DNA from: Scilla litardierei
Taxonomy: Eukaryota; Streptophyta; Magnoliopsida; Asparagales; Asparagaceae
DNA length: 64,000 nucleotides
Reading direction: 5' to 3'
Assembly (NCBI GenBank): GCA_030789695.1
Contig: CM061141.1
Coordinates: 325,733,938 to 325,797,937 of the forward strand
Shown piece by piece: positions 21,882 to 33,814 of this stretch. The position numbers and the translations under genes were made by a program. The notes beneath the pieces were generated by a model, which saw nothing but the letters and a program-made list of their open reading frames with translations, was not told the DNA's origin and did not search any database. Positions within the stretch are counted from its first letter, which is position 1, and every line of letters begins with the position of its first letter.

Positions 21882-22165
21882 GTGTGATTTTGGTGTGCAC
21901 ATTTCTTGCACGAGTCCTCTTTGACTCGGGTGCATCGATGTGCATTATTTTTCGGAGCTTCGTGGAGAAGCATTCCTTGTCGACGTCCCCTCTTTCCAAG
22001 AGTTGGAATATCGTTACAGGGAATGGCGTAATCTCGGTGCATCGTGGTTGCAATTCTTGCTCGTTGGTGGTCTGTGGACATGAGCTTTACGCTGATTTCA
22101 TTGTCCACGACATCATCAACTATGATGCGGTCCTTGGGATGGATTGGCTTGCGAGCTTCTATGTA
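21882..22165 (+). pseudogene. T protease
   Basis: This is an aspartic protease segment with the active-site motif LFDSGAS and the later ILE-type motif [12 protein letters not shown]. It is open from the candidate splice acceptor until a one- or two-base indel near 22160, after which the RT frame begins. The protease would cleave the polyprotein within the particle. Confidence 0.8.
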
Positions 22166-24300
22166 CGATCGACTGTCAGAGGAAGAAGGTGGTGTTCGAG
22201 ATTCCCGGACATCCAGTATTCGAGTTCAGCCGAGGTAGCAGCTCGCTTGGTCCTGTCAGATTTCGGGACAGGCCGGTGGAGATTCTGGCTATGCAGATGG
22301 AGCTAGAGAGGCCAGCGGTTGTGCGGGACTTTGATGACGTCTTCCCCGATGAGATGTCTGGATTGCCACTTGATCGAGCTCTGGAATTTTCTATTGATCT
22401 TATTCCGGGAGCGCAGCCGATTTCGAAGGCGCCATATCGTATGGCACCCGCAGAGTTGGAGAAATTGCGGAAGCAGCTGGATGAGCTTTTGCAGAAGGGT
22501 TATATCAATCCTAGTGTGTCTCCGTGGGGAGCACCGGTGCTGCTGGTGAAGAAGAAGGATGGTTCGCGTCGCATGTGCGTGGACTATCGGGAGTTAAATG
22601 CGGTAACCATCAAGAATAAATACCCGTTGCCTCGCATCGATGATATTTTTGATCAGCTTAGAGGTTCGAGGGTGTTTTCGAAGTTGGATCTGAGGAGTGG
22701 TTATCATCAGCTGAAGGTGAAGAAGGGAGATGTTCCGAAGACAGCATTCAGGACGAAGTATGGGCACTATGAGTTTGTGGTTATGCCCTTCGGCGTAACT
22801 AATACACCCGCAGTTTTCATGAATTTGATGAACCTGATTTTCTACGACTTTTTAGACAAGTTTGTCGTTATCTTTATTGACGACATTCTGATCTATTCAA
22901 AGTCGGAGGAAGAGCATGCCTCACACTTGAGGACGGTGTTGGAGATTTTGAGGAAGCATCGTTTGTATGCTAAGTTTTCGAAGTGCGAGTTTTGGCTGGA
23001 CAGAGTTGCTTTTCTCGGGCATGTGGTGACTGGAGATGGTATTTCAGTGGATCCCGAGAAGATCAGGGCCATCAGAGAGTGGCATGTTCCGCAGTCAGCG
23101 TCTGAGATCCGGAGTTTCCTTGGACTTGCTGGTTACTATCGGCGCTTCATTAAGGACATTTCCCGTATTGCTGAGCCGATGAACAGATTGACGTGGAAGG
23201 ATGTACCTTTTGTTTGGTCGGGTGATTGTGAGAATGCCTTTGGTGTTCTGAGGGAGAGATTGACGACTGCCCTTGTTCTTGTTGTGCCTGATCGCAGTGG
23301 TGAATTTGAGATCTTTTGCGATGCTTCTAGCAAGGGTCTTGGTTGTGTGTTGCATCAGCACGGGCATGTTGTGGCGTATGCTTTGCGTCAGCTCAAGACT
23401 CATGAGAAGAATTACCCGACGCATGATTTGGAGTTGGCTGCCGTCGTGTTTGCGCTCAAGATTTGGAGGCACTTCCTGCTGAGTGAGAAAGTGAAGATTT
23501 TCACCGATCACAAAAGTTTGAAGTATATTTTCACTCAGAAGGAGCTCAACATGCGACAGCGTCGATGGTTGGAGCTCATGGCGAATTATGAGATTGATTT
23601 GCAGTTTCACACTGGCAAGATGAACGTGGTTCCGGATGCGCTGAGTAGGCTTCCAGCGGTGATGATTTTGACCTCGCGGTGGAGATTGCAGCAGGATTTT
23701 TGCGAGTCGGGAGTTGAGATTGTTCTTCCTGGGGAGGCTTCTTCGTTGATGAGTATGCAGATTCAATCGACGATCGTGGATCGGATCAAGGCTGGCCAGG
23801 CTGAGGATCCGAAGCTGGTGAAGATTCGGGAGCAGGTGGAAGCCGGTCTGCGGACTGACTTTTTGGTTCATGAGGATGGCTCGCTGAGGTTTGGAGCCAG
23901 GTTGTGTGTGCCAGCTGGGGATATTAGAGAGGAGTTGATGGTGGAGGCACACAGTTCGCCGTATTCTGTGCATCCTGGTGGGACCAAGATGTACAAGGAT
24001 CTTCGTCTGAACTATTGGTGGCATGGCATGAAGAGGAGTGTGGCTCGAAGTGTAGCCAAGTGTTTGGTTTGCCAGCAAGTGAAGGCGGAGCATCAGCGTA
24101 TGGCCGGGTTGCTACAACCGCTTCCGATTCCGGAGTGAAAGTGGCAACACATCACTATGGATTTCGTGACTGGACTACCTCGGAGTCCAAAGCAGAATGA
24201 CGCGATTTGGGTGATCGTAGATCGGTTGACCAAATCCGCGCACTTTATTCCATTCCGAGTGGGACAGTCCACTGAGGCGCTAGCGAGGAGATATATGGAG
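22166..24300 (+). pseudogene. pol: T reverse transcriptase, RNase H and integrase N-terminal part
   Basis: The frame is open except for TGA at 24136-24138, where a conserved Trp is expected. RT motifs are [37 protein letters not shown] and the catalytic FIDDILIYS. RNase H motifs are [15 protein letters not shown] and [11 protein letters not shown]. The integrase zinc-binding HHCC follows ([11 protein letters not shown] to CLVCQQVK), then the first catalytic Asp in [11 protein letters not shown]. It resembles chromovirus pol closely. The frame ends exactly at the GT of a second candidate intron at 24301. Confidence 0.93.
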
Positions 24301-24370
24301 GTAAATTCTTTTGCTCTCCGTTTTATTTCCTTTTCCTAGTTTAGATAGTGATGCAACGTGAATCGTGCAG
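24301..24370 (+). other. Candidate intron inside T integrase (70 bp)
   Basis: It begins GTAAATTC and ends CGTGCAG, contains an in-frame TAG and is not a multiple of three. Removal joins ARRYME to [11 protein letters not shown] in phase 0, which matches the uninterrupted integrase sequence of this clade. Confidence 0.6.
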
Positions 24371-25272
24371 GAGATCGTACGACTTCACGGAGTCCCCGTG
24401 AGTATCGTGTCGGACAGAGACATGAGGTTCACATCTCAGTTCTGGCAGAGTTTGCAGAAGAGTTTGGGTATGCGTCTGAGTTTCAGCACGGCGTACCATC
24501 CGCAGACGGATGGCCAGTCCGAGAGGACGATTCAGATCTTGGAAGACATGCTGAGGGCGTGCATGTTGGATTTCAAGGGTTCATGGGAGGACCATCTACA
24601 TCTGGTAGAGTTCTCTTACAATAATAGCTTCCAGGCGAGTATTGGCTTGGCGCCTTTTGCCGCTCTTTATGGGAGGAAATGTCGATCGCCATTGAGTTGG
24701 GATGACATTGGTGATCGGGAGCTGTTGGGACCTGAGATGATTGTGGAGGCCGTGGATGTTACAGGAACATTCGGGAGAGGTTGAGGATTGCTCATGACCG
24801 TTTTAAGCATTGGGCGGATGCTAAATGCTGTCCTTTGGAGTTTCAGCCGGGCGACCATGTGTTCTTGAAGATTTCCCCGAATCGTGGTGTGATTCGCTTT
24901 GGGAAGCGAGGGAAGTTGAGCCCGTGATACATTGGACCGTTTGACATTCTGGAGAGAGTTGGCGAGGTAGCTTACCGCTTAGCCTTGCCGCCATCTTTGG
25001 AAGGAGTTCACAATGTTTTCCATGTGTCGCAGCTTCGTCGATACATTAGCGACCCATCTCATGCTGTGGATTTCTCGGAGATTACCGTTCGCCCTGATAT
25101 GACGTATGACCAGCAGCCAGTGCTGATTTTGGATAGGCGTCAGAAGTCACTTCGGAATAAGGTTGTCAATCTTGTGAGGGTGATGTGGTGACACGGCTCG
25201 CCTGGAGAGTCTACTTGGGAGAATGAGGATGAGATGCGAGAGCGATTCCCACTTTTGTTTTCGGACACGTGA
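24371..25272 (+). pseudogene. pol: T integrase core, C-terminal domain and chromodomain
   Basis: After the candidate intron the catalytic Asp ([10 protein letters not shown]) and Glu ([10 protein letters not shown]) are present. A frameshift near 24757 and TGA 24925-24927 (an Arg codon expected) damage the GPY/F region ([12 protein letters not shown]). The end carries [11 protein letters not shown] and a chromodomain ([14 protein letters not shown] ... STWENEDEMRERFP), broken by TGA 25189-25191 and ending at 25272. Chromodomains of such elements are thought to guide integration to particular chromatin. Confidence 0.9.
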
Positions 25273-25305
25273 GTGTTGGGAAATTCCGAGGACGGAATTT
25301 TTCTT

Positions 25306-25318
25306 AAGTTGGGGAGGA
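25306..25318 (+). other. T polypurine tract
   Basis: AAGTTGGGGAGGA directly precedes the 3' LTR at 25319. Confidence 0.8.
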
Positions 25319-27741
25319 TGTAACGACTGGTTTTCATGTATCTGGATTATTTATATTATATATATGTTTTGGTGGATTTTCTCCTTATGCGTGGTTTTCG
25401 TCTCCGTAGTTTTCGTTTTCGTTCGTTTCGTCATGTTTTCCAATCTTCTTCCGTTGATCGTCGATTTCGGAGTAAGTCATTCGTGACGGGCTTCATATCG
25501 GTCATATCTTATTGTTAGATCAAGCCTAGGAGTCTTAGGAATCGATCCCAGAGCTTCGCGCTCCATTTCGGAACTTTCTGTGCACGTTAGCCGATACAAG
25601 AAGAGGAACCGACCGACTAGATGACGATTTAGTCGGTCGGCAAACCTTCATGGACCGACTAGTGGGCTTTGTTAATTACTCAGGAGTTACTGTTTATCGT
25701 TAGTCGGTCTAAGAACATTTGTCGACCGACTAGGTTGCAAACTAGTCGGTCAGCAATCGTTCTTTAACCGACTAGCTCTATGATCATTTTGATACGTAGT
25801 ACTATTCATTCTTAGTCGGTCTAAGAACGTTCGTCGACCGACTAGATGAGAAACTAGTCGGTCAGTAGTTGTTCTTTGACCGACTAAATCTAAATCCTAT
25901 TTTTGTACAGGAGTTACTGTTTACACTTAGTTGGTCTGCGTTGGTCAACCGACCGACTAGTTCCCAAACTAGTCGGTCAGAGGTTGCTCTTTGACCGACT
26001 AATCAGTGTTAAAACCCTAATTTCTGGGCAGCCGCCAGCTCTTCCTATTTAAACTCCAAACGTTTTTCTTTTCTTCTTTCATTTCTCCTGAGCCTCTTTC
26101 TTCCCCCAAATCATCATCCATCTAACCCTAGCCCTCCTCCTTCATCAAGAGCTTCTCCCCCTCTCCATTTTGGCCGGCCACCTCCTCTAGGTCGCCGGAA
26201 AACCCCCAAAAATCCCCAAAACCCCATTTCTCCAGATTTTCTCCCCATTTCCAGATCTGAACCGTAGGTTCCCCGGATCGTTTCTTCCGTCGCCATGCTT
26301 GCTCGATATCGTTCTTCCGCTTCCTAAGGTAGTGATCGATCCTTTGATGTTCTCATAACCCGTTTTGTGATTTTTGTGAAACCCTAATAAAACTAGGTTG
26401 GATGTTGTTCTAATATTGTTTTGCCATGGCAGCGACCTCTTCCCCGTAGATTAGCGTCCGTGAGACGAACCTTCATGATCGTCATCCTCGGTGCTAGGCA
26501 AGTGAAACTTGCCACTTAGGGTTTTGGGCCATGTCTTAGGCCATTTGCTTGTTGTAGGCGTAAAAGAGACTAGGCGACGAAATGATACTCGCCTAGGCGT
26601 AATTTCAGGAACTAGCTTGACAACGAAGCTAGATCCGCCATTTATCATGTTGCATAACTTCCATGTCATGTTTAATTTTAATTAACGGAACGCGAATTAA
26701 TTGTCATCCATGCTATCCATGTTGAATGTTGCATTTGTAGCACACGCTACAATACTTGTGTTTCCTGGCTCGTGTTCCAGAAGCGGGCTACGTGAGTTGG
26801 TTGATATCCAATGCCCGATCTACTTGTTTCCGGCTAGGCACCTGCGTTGCAGGCATAACCCTACGCCATACGTGTTAAATACACTTCCTGGCCCGTGATC
26901 CAGAAGAGAGCATTCCGTGTTCGGGGTAATGCCCTAGCTCGATACACGTGGTGGGGTAGGGATAAGCGGTCACCTGAGCTTACGAGTTGGCCCGATCAGC
27001 CACTCAAGCCAGTAGACGAAATCTTTGTGCACAACTTGTTTACTTGACGTGTTTACTTGACATGATCACTTGACGTGAACCACTTGACTTGTACTTGTCC
27101 GTGCTTTACTTGTAAAACTTGTTATCCATGACATACTTGCTACTTGTACTTCCCTTTACTTGTCACTCCCATACTATACTTGCTATGTCATGCATCATAC
27201 TATAACTGCTAGGTTGTTAGTTTACCTTACTTTCAGTTTCCTTGCCCAAGTCTTTTAGACTTGCTGACATGTGCCCCTTTACTCTTTTGGGTGACACATG
27301 TTAGATCCTGAGCCTGAGTTCATTGTTGAGGACGAGGTGTTTGCAGACGCCGAGCCCGAGCCTGTGTTTGACGAGGATTTCGTGGACACGGGCGATCAGT
27401 CGTAGAGACTATTTGTGTTGTTGTTTAGACTGTTTGTTGTCGGTGCGTGACACCAATACTCTGTTTATGTTGTCCCTTTTGTTGGCCTTGTTCTAGGCCT
27501 TGGACTCTTCCTTTTAGCCTGGTGGCTTTTCTGGATTTTGAACTTACTTTTAATGTTGGACAAATTCTGAGATTTGAGATTTTATTTCTGTCTCTCCTTG
27601 TGTTATTATTGTTGTTCCGTTTGTGGTTACAGGGACCTGCTTATGTTTTATTGACGCTTATCGGGTTTGGGGCTTCACAGCTCTACTCCCGTGCGGACCT
27701 TTTCACGTCTCGCCTCCATTTTAGGGAAGCGGGGCGTGACA
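25319..27741 (+). repeat. T 3' LTR
   Basis: This LTR has the same length as the 5' LTR. Its half-site array lies at about 25610-26001, the TATA-like CTATTTAAAC at about 26045 and the acidic ORF at 27298-27405. It is followed by the target duplication ATACA. Confidence 0.93.
27298..27405 (+). CDS. Small acidic ORF in T 3' LTR (35 aa)
   Basis: This is the second copy of the 8206-8313 ORF. It encodes the same peptide with two synonymous GAT/GAC differences. Confidence 0.35.
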   Translation: MLDPEPEFIVEDEVFADAEPEPVFDEDFVDTGDQS

Positions 27742-27826
27742 ATACAAATACGAAGATTGCTCACCGCGCACAACCATACAAATCTCAGGATTGCTCCTTG
27801 CACACAACCATACAAATCTCAGGATT
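27742..27826. repeat. 34-bp minisatellite in S, right block
   Basis: This is the continuation of the 6105-6226 array after element T; it starts with the duplicated target ATACA at 27742-27746. Confidence 0.8.
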
Positions 27827-28281
27827 AACATAAGAAAAGGCAAAACCAAAACAACGACAACCATAAAACTAAGCATGCAACTCTAATACTAGTTGGAGAT
27901 GGAATTCTACCTTAGGGGTGATAAGAGATAAGGGGGTAGCCCAAATCCCTATGGCTCCTCCTTCTTCAAACCCTTCTCCTTCTCTTTCTCCTTCACAAGC
28001 TCCCAGAATGAGCAACAACACCAAAACGATGACACTGATGCTACGGGTGTGTGCAGAGTGAGGGTGGCATAGCCCTACGGGTGCTCAGCCTCCCAAATGT
28101 CTAAGAATGAGCAATGGGAAGGGATGAATTCGGCCTGATCTTGAAGAGAGGGAGAGATATTTTTAGAAGAGTTTAGAAACGAGAAGAATTCTGGGAGAAG
28201 AGAGGAGAAGAGCCAAGAATTAAGTAGAAGGGTCAAGAAGTCGTATTTACAAGTTTGACATCCTCCACAAATATCTCTTCC

Positions 28282-28434
28282 ACTCTCAGAATTACTCAAC
28301 GCACAAACCATACAAAATCCAGAATTGCTCAATGCACAAAACCATACAAAATCCAGAATTGCTCAATGCACAAAACCATACAAAATCCAGAATTGCTCAA
28401 TGCACAAAACCAAACAAATCCAGAATTGCCACCC
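28282..28434. repeat. Second block of the 34-bp minisatellite, diverged
   Basis: Four to five units of GCTCAATGCACAAAACCATA plus CAAAATCCAGAATT occur here. The period is the same as in the other block and the sequence is clearly related, so both derive from one satellite family within S. Confidence 0.75.
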
Positions 28435-28769
28435 AACCGTAATTACAAGTATGCCATTACTTCTCACACTCTCCTATTATGCACACACACTCCCCATCAA
28501 TTACAAGAATGCCACTAACCTTAACCCCTTTCACACTAGGCTCTCTCTACACCGATCCTACACACCCATTCACATACATACACATACCATCACATAACCA
28601 CCTTCATAGTTCACTGCACGCACTACATGCACAACCAACCATATAAAGTACAGGCAATCATGTACTCACTGATATACAAGCATGTACACAATACATAGTA
28701 CACAGATATACACTCTACTTCCATCCCAAAAATATAGGCCCTACGTATATGGCACTCTGGGCCATTACA

Positions 28770-30580
28770 AGTCTTTTAGGAACTTAGCATAAGATGGGAT
28801 TTCTACATTAGCGTCCAAGAAAGGGATATTTAGACTCACTCCTTGTAAGTACTCCAGAAATTTGGCGAGCCGCTTCTCAATCTTTGCCCTTGCCAACCTT
28901 TGTGGGAAGGGTATCGGTGGCATATAGTTACGCTCCTTACGTGGCTTCACAATTTCAGAATTTTCACCGTCTTTTGGCCATTTTGGGCACTCCTCCTCAT
29001 TAACCGGCTCCTTGTCATCCAAAATTTCTTTCACCGGCTCCTTGGTTTGAATCATGGCGGGGTAATGTCCTTCCCGCCCCTAGTAGTTACCGCCGCCACC
29101 GCATTGATGTAGCTGGTATTGCTCTGTGGGTTCGGTTCCGGTTGAGCCGGCAATTGTTGAGTATTATTATTGAGCAATGCTAGTTGCTCCGATAATTGCG
29201 CTATGACGATGTTGAGAGAGTCTTGTTGGACCGTCAATCTAGCATTTACTTTCTTTTGTTCCGCCATGAATTCATCAACCCTTGCTTCATGGTCCGACCT
29301 TGGCGGTGCTTGTTGTGGGTTGGGTGCCCTCCACCCTTGGTTGTACCCCGGGGGCCTATATGGCCTCGCTTGTTGCCTCGGTGGGAAGCTTTGTTGTTGA
29401 GGCCTTCTTGGTTGATATTACGGTTGTTGTGGAGGCCGGCCTTGCATTTGTTCGGTGGTGGGTTCAAAGCTCCATCATTATTAGCATATGAAAACCCCGG
29501 GTGATTTCTCATAGTCGGGTTTGCCCAATAGCTGGTGTTTCTCGCAACATATTGAATTTTCTCTGTAGCTCCTTCTCCTTGCTCTCCTCCAACATACATA
29601 ACATGAGTTTGATCTTGCCAATCGCCCATACTTCCTCCCGGCGTAGATATGGTGGGGGTTCCATGCAGATCACTAATCAACTTCTCCAATCTCCCACGAC
29701 CTTGTGGAGAGAATTAAACTTTGTAGAGAGCTCTGCTACGGCCTTTGCCTCATAAATACTTGTCGGCTTCAAGGAGGAAAAAGAATGTCCCCTCTCGTCG
29801 CCCCATTGTTGGTTATTAGAGGCCATCTCCTCAAGTAGTGCCGTAGCATCATCCGGCGTCTTAGATAATATGGCTCCATTAGCGGTTGCATCGATTATTT
29901 GCTTGGTGCCCGGTTGCAATCTATTGTGAAAGCTATGCACAAGCTCCCATCTTCAATACTATGATGGGGGGTATTAGTGTTGGAGATCTTTGAAGCGCTC
30001 ACATGCCTCAAATAAAGTTTCCTGAGGTCCTTGCTTGAAGGACATGAGCGCGCTTCTTATCTTGACGGTCTTGGATGGTGGGTAGAATTTGTTAACAAAT
30101 GCGCTCGCCAACTCATCCCATGTGGTAAAGATCCCCTTCGCTTGCATCCTCAACCAATACAATGCTTTGTCTCGAAGAGTAAATGGGAAGAGGCGCAGTT
30201 GGATAGCGTCGGCCAACACACCGGGCATCTGAAAAGTAGCACATTTGGACAAGAACAACTGTAGATGGTAGTGTGGGTTCTCTTGGGAGTTCCCATGAAA
30301 TGGGTCTTGTTGCATCAAAACCACAAGTCCCGTTTTAAGCTCGAAGTTATTGTCCGTCGCCAACTCCGGCATCACAATAGACGAGGTAGTAGAAGTAGTC
30401 TTAGGCCATAACCTATCTTGGATAGAGACAAGCCTAGCCATGCATGCCGCTAACTCCTCTGGTGTCTCCAGAGCGGACATATGACCTTCATCTATAGCAA
30501 GTCTCCTCACGGCTCTAAGTCTCCTTGCCATACGCTCGATCTCAGGATCAAATAATATATCTTCTTGATGTGCCTCTCAT
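28770..30580 (-). pseudogene. gag: A1 gag-pro, gag part
   Basis: Pieces of an Athila-type gag lie at 29974-30531, 29677-29940 and 29246-29689, with the start of the protease region at 28770-29055. Motifs include FELKTGLVVLMQQDPF, LRLFPFTLRDKALYWLRMQ and TTWDELASAFVNKFYPPSK. TAA at 29974-29976 stands where B and E have Gln, and a one-base insertion in the following C-run shifts the frame. The N-terminal frame from the ATGs near 30580 is not intact. The last codons (NIPFLDANVEIPSYAKFLKD) stop at the S insertion and resume at 4241. Confidence 0.85.
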
Positions 30581-30697
30581 GTACATGCACAGGAAAATGA
30601 GAGTCTTGATAGAATTGTTAGCACAATAGAGGAAAAAAGGTAAAAATAATAAAAATAAAAATAAATAACTAAGTAAAGAAAATAAAATACCGTCGCC

Positions 30698-30715
30698 TCT
30701 CCAGCAACGGCGCCA
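30698..30715 (-). other. A1 primer binding site (tRNA-Asp type)
   Basis: On the minus strand this reads TGGCGCCGTTGCTGGAGA, two bases different from the E site, seven bases inside the LTR end. Confidence 0.65.
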
Positions 30716-30721
30716 AAAACG

Positions 30722-32454
30722 TGATCGCGCCCGGATATACACCCAAAAAACGACTGTAGTTTTACCGCAAGCACACGGCATAGTGGTGAGCAGGTATCGA
30801 ACACATGGAGGACAATTGACAGTATCCTACTTTGATTACCTAGCTATTGATGGAATAAGAATGGTTTGATGGTAGTGTCACAATCGTTCAAATAGCAAAC
30901 AGATATTAATATAATAAAAGCATCTAGGGATAGGAAATCCCCACTACAGACTGTCTCTTATCCTTATGGATCATGAATATCAACGTTGCAAAGCTTGAAT
31001 GTAGGTGAACTAGTCGCAACTTAATGTAGAACCAAGCTCACGCTCTCACGCTATTACCGGTCTATAGCAACCTAGATTAGAGCCCACTCTCGTGCAAACC
31101 CTAACGTAAGCTACTAGCGTGAAGATCGACATCATCGTCCAATCGCAACTCGAGCCCACTCTCGTGCAAACTCGAGCTACGATCTAAGTTATGATAGTTC
31201 GTATTCGTCCAATCTCTTACAAACGAATATTAGTATAGATTTATAATAAAAATCCTAGCTTTGGTCCAATCTCTTGCAAACCAAGTCTAGAGAATCTCGA
31301 TTATAAACCTATATCGAATATCTAGGCCCTCCTATCAATTGGTATCCAATCTCTTGCAAATCCCAATCGATAGAAATTCCTAGCTACTCGTAGTAAATCA
31401 ATCACAACCTAACCATTATCAATCCTAGCAACAATTCTATTCATTCATCACAATTCAAAGATCGGGTCCATAGGGTTCATACACATGCCCTAAAACGACG
31501 GAACTACTCACAAATCATCATGGAAATGTCAGAAATAACAATTAGATTCATTGCACAATTCATTGTAGAAAGAAACAATTCATAAAAATAATAATTTTAA
31601 AGAGAAAGATCAAACCAAATTGTGCGTCTATGATCTCCAGCTGAGATTTACAAAAGGAATAGCCGTCAAAAAATAATACAAGTCTCTCCTAAAGTAGGGA
31701 TAAAACTAGGTTTAAATACAAGCCAAATTCGTCCAAAAAATCCTGACAGATTTGCCCATGCGCAGCTCAGAAATCCCAATCTGCGTAGCAGTCGGATTGC
31801 GTCACTCGACCTAGTGACCCATGTTACGCGGCCGAGTGACAGACCCAATAAAAGACAGAGAGTCTGGGAAATTTGGGGGTCTGTCGCTCTGACTGACTCG
31901 GCCAAGTTGACTTCTTCACTCGGCCGAGTGAGCAATCTTGCTCGGCCGAGTGGGTCTTCTCAGAATTTCCAGTAACTTGGCTGCTTCTCGGAAGAAAATC
32001 CCTGACGTACTCGGGCGAGTGAGCTTCCTCACCCGGCCGAGTGGACTTCCTTGCTCGGCCGAGTGAACTTTTGAAATTTAGCAATGCGTATTCGTTTCAC
32101 TCGACCGAGTACAGTTCTTCACTCGGTCGAGTGAAACGTCTACTCGATCGAGTGAGCTGTATCTGGGCTCTTTTCTTCTCCTCCTCGCCTCCTCGTCGAT
32201 TCTATCGAATTCCTTCCTCTTCCGCTCATCCTCTAGCGCTGATAACACCTCAAATAAGCTGTAGGTGTTCGATGTGCGTGAAAATCCCTTGATCTCATTT
32301 TCTCTCCAGATCGCTCCATATCTCCTGAAATACGACAAAAACAAGAAATAGTGAAAAGCAACGCGATATCGTCGAATAATCATGAAAAACATAATATGGG
32401 CGATTGAAACGGCATGAAAACATACAGAAAAAGGTGTAAAATAAGGAGCGATCA
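30722..32454 (-). repeat. A1 5' LTR
   Basis: On the minus strand the LTR starts TGATCGCTCC and ends GGGCGCGATCA. It holds a palindrome array (31797-32150), TTTAAATA (31711-31718 on +) about 80 bp downstream of it, and the five-hairpin series (31070-31375). Confidence 0.9.
31070..31375 (-). other. Five-hairpin array in A1 LTR
   Basis: On the minus strand, in the same order as in B: CTATCGATTGGGAT with ATACCAATTGATAG; TTGGT with ACCAA; TATTCGT with ACGAATA; a CTCGAGT stem; and a TTAGGGT stem. Loops are TTGCAAGAGATTGG or close variants for the first three and TTGCACGAGAGTGG for the last two. Confidence 0.75.
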
Positions 32455-32459
32455 ATACC

Positions 32460-33814
32460 CACACATTTTGGACCTTGAGCACGGGATCCCCACTTTCCTT
32501 TGACCCTGGCTAGGCCAAGGCCTCCTCTATCTTCCACCCTTACCTACGGATTGCTCAGTGCCTTTTGACGACCACCATTCTTGCGAGGTATGAGCCTGAA
32601 ACGATGTCTACACCTAAGCTCTACATGCTCTACGTGATGACGCGAGAGAGAGAGAGAGCCTTCGAGGGCAACGGGGACGTCTTAGTACCCGCCATTCAGA
32701 TTGATATAGCTAGCTGGTATCTTGGCCGCATTGTTTCTTTAGTCTCGCTAGGACGGCGATTTGTTGTGGCGGTCTGATCACCTTGCTTGCTCCCATATAT
32801 GAGATTGATCTTTCTGCTGGCTTGCTTCGGCCTACAGCCCCCCTTCACTATCTATAGATGTTATGGCCCGTATGAGGATGTTGCGTTCTCACGTTCAGCA
32901 CTACTGGGTTTGGCTACAGTGTCCTTATTTAGCAGATTATATGGTGCTTCCGAGCCCTGCTCGGACCCATATTGGACCTGCAGGTGGGGTGTGGAGACCA
33001 GAGTGGAGCTCCTCATCCCAGTTGCCTACATACTCGAGCCCGAGGATGCCTAGCAGGAGCCCTTTCTTGGCCCTCTTGCCCCAGAGATCCCCATCCCACA
33101 GCCTACCCCTGATCTGATTCCAGCTCCTGGCACATCTGTCCCTACCTCTGCCAGTGCCAAGAGCTCTGTTGCTGTGTATGTACACCCCACCACCACTTCT
33201 GAGTGTTGATCCCATTTCCTACATGAGCCTTGAGAGCACCACCCCCGCAGCCTTTGAGAGAGGCGAGCCTTCCTTCTTTTCGACTGCTGAGACCCTATCT
33301 TCGCCCGATTTCTCGACCCCCTGGGGAGTCATTTTCTGTTGCTTTCACGACCTCCCTAGTCGTCGACCCTTCTGTCTCAGATGTCGCCATTTTCACCGAG
33401 AGCATTGTGACGTCTGTCACCACGTCTGTGTCCATGACCTCTTTGCCCATCTCGTCATCCATCGTCACCTCATCCTCTTCCGCCGATGCTCACACTTCTG
33501 GGAGCATTCCTGTGTGTCAGCCTCCCACAGAGGCTAAGCGTCTTTTAGTGACCACCTCCCCTCACCCTCACCCACTAGTGGCCCCACTTGTTTACGGTGG
33601 CCGTGTGCGACAGCCCCGACTTCCTCCTGTACGACCCTCTGCTCCTGCTCCAGACACCCTTGTCCAGCATCTCTGTGTTGTCGAGGGGGCCGTGAGTGGG
33701 CTCAGAGTGGATTTTAGGGCTCTCTCTGCCACTGTTAGCTCCGTGAAGGCATGCGTTGCCATGCTCACTGGTATTCAGCACAGGCTGAACCAGATCCTTC
33801 AGCGCCTTCCATAG
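32460..33814 (+). pseudogene. C ORF-1, C-terminal two thirds, degraded
   Basis: Matches to ORF-1 of B and E continue through several frames (STPELYMLY-like segment near 32600, SIDVMARMRMLRSH near 32863, Ser/Thr linker). The longest open part is 33230-33814, ending with DTLVQHLCVVEGAVSGL, the heptad-like C-terminus. Many stops and shifts make it a pseudogene. Confidence 0.7.

Larger units (their letters stand above)
6227..27741 (+). mobile_element. Ty3/Gypsy chromovirus T (Tekay/Del-like)
   Basis: T has LTRs at 6227-8649 and 25319-27741, both 2,423 bp and nearly identical, starting TGTA and ending GTGACA. The target duplication ATACA is at 6222-6226 and 27742-27746. The interior encodes gag, protease, RT, RNase H, integrase and a C-terminal chromodomain, the order of plant chromoviruses. 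Without element B (8665-20499 plus its duplication) T is about 9.7 kb. Equal LTR length and few differences indicate a fairly recent insertion, yet gag-pol has several stops and shifts. Placement in the Tekay/Del clade rests on pol order, the long LTR and the chromodomain, not on a tree. Confidence 0.93.
4242..28769 (-). mobile_element. Solo LTR S (about 3.0 kb), split by element T
   Basis: The sequence is flanked by AGTCT at 4237-4241 and 28770-28774, and on the minus strand it starts TGTAATGGCCC and ends GGGCGTTGCA, a TG...CA LTR. Excluding T and its duplication, about 3,008 bp remain (4242-6226 and 27747-28769). I see no second LTR start inside it and no coding region, so a solo LTR left by recombination between two LTRs fits best. 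Its end resembles the LTR ends of T and H (an intron-like TTACAG, then a GGACCTGCT block and a GGGCG terminus), suggesting a related chromovirus family. It lies inside A1's protease gene. Apart from the minisatellite and a short TGCAA run near 5139-5160, the 4242-6104 and 27830-28769 stretches hold nothing else I can name. Confidence 0.75.
1..32454 (-). mobile_element. Athila-like Ty3/Gypsy element A1 (3' LTR beyond left edge)
   Basis: Reading from right to left, the element has a 5' LTR (30722-32454), a primer binding site, gag, protease, an internal palindrome/TATA module, ORF-1 and the start of the 3' noncoding region; its 3' LTR lies outside the window. The interior is split by solo LTR S at 4242-28769, so A1 sequence itself is 1-4241 and 28770-32454. 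The gag and protease fragments join across S in the same order as in B and E, which shows that they were one gene. Positions 1-196 are 3' noncoding sequence with no gene. A1 sits inside ORF-1 of element C: the bases ATACC at 32455-32459 match the point where the homologous ORF-1 of E reads on, so they are probably the target duplication. No reverse transcriptase or integrase is present. Confidence 0.85.

Noticed and set aside
23095..24093. Minus-strand open frame of 332 codons
   Set aside because: It is antisense to the well-defined RT/RNase H/integrase of T.
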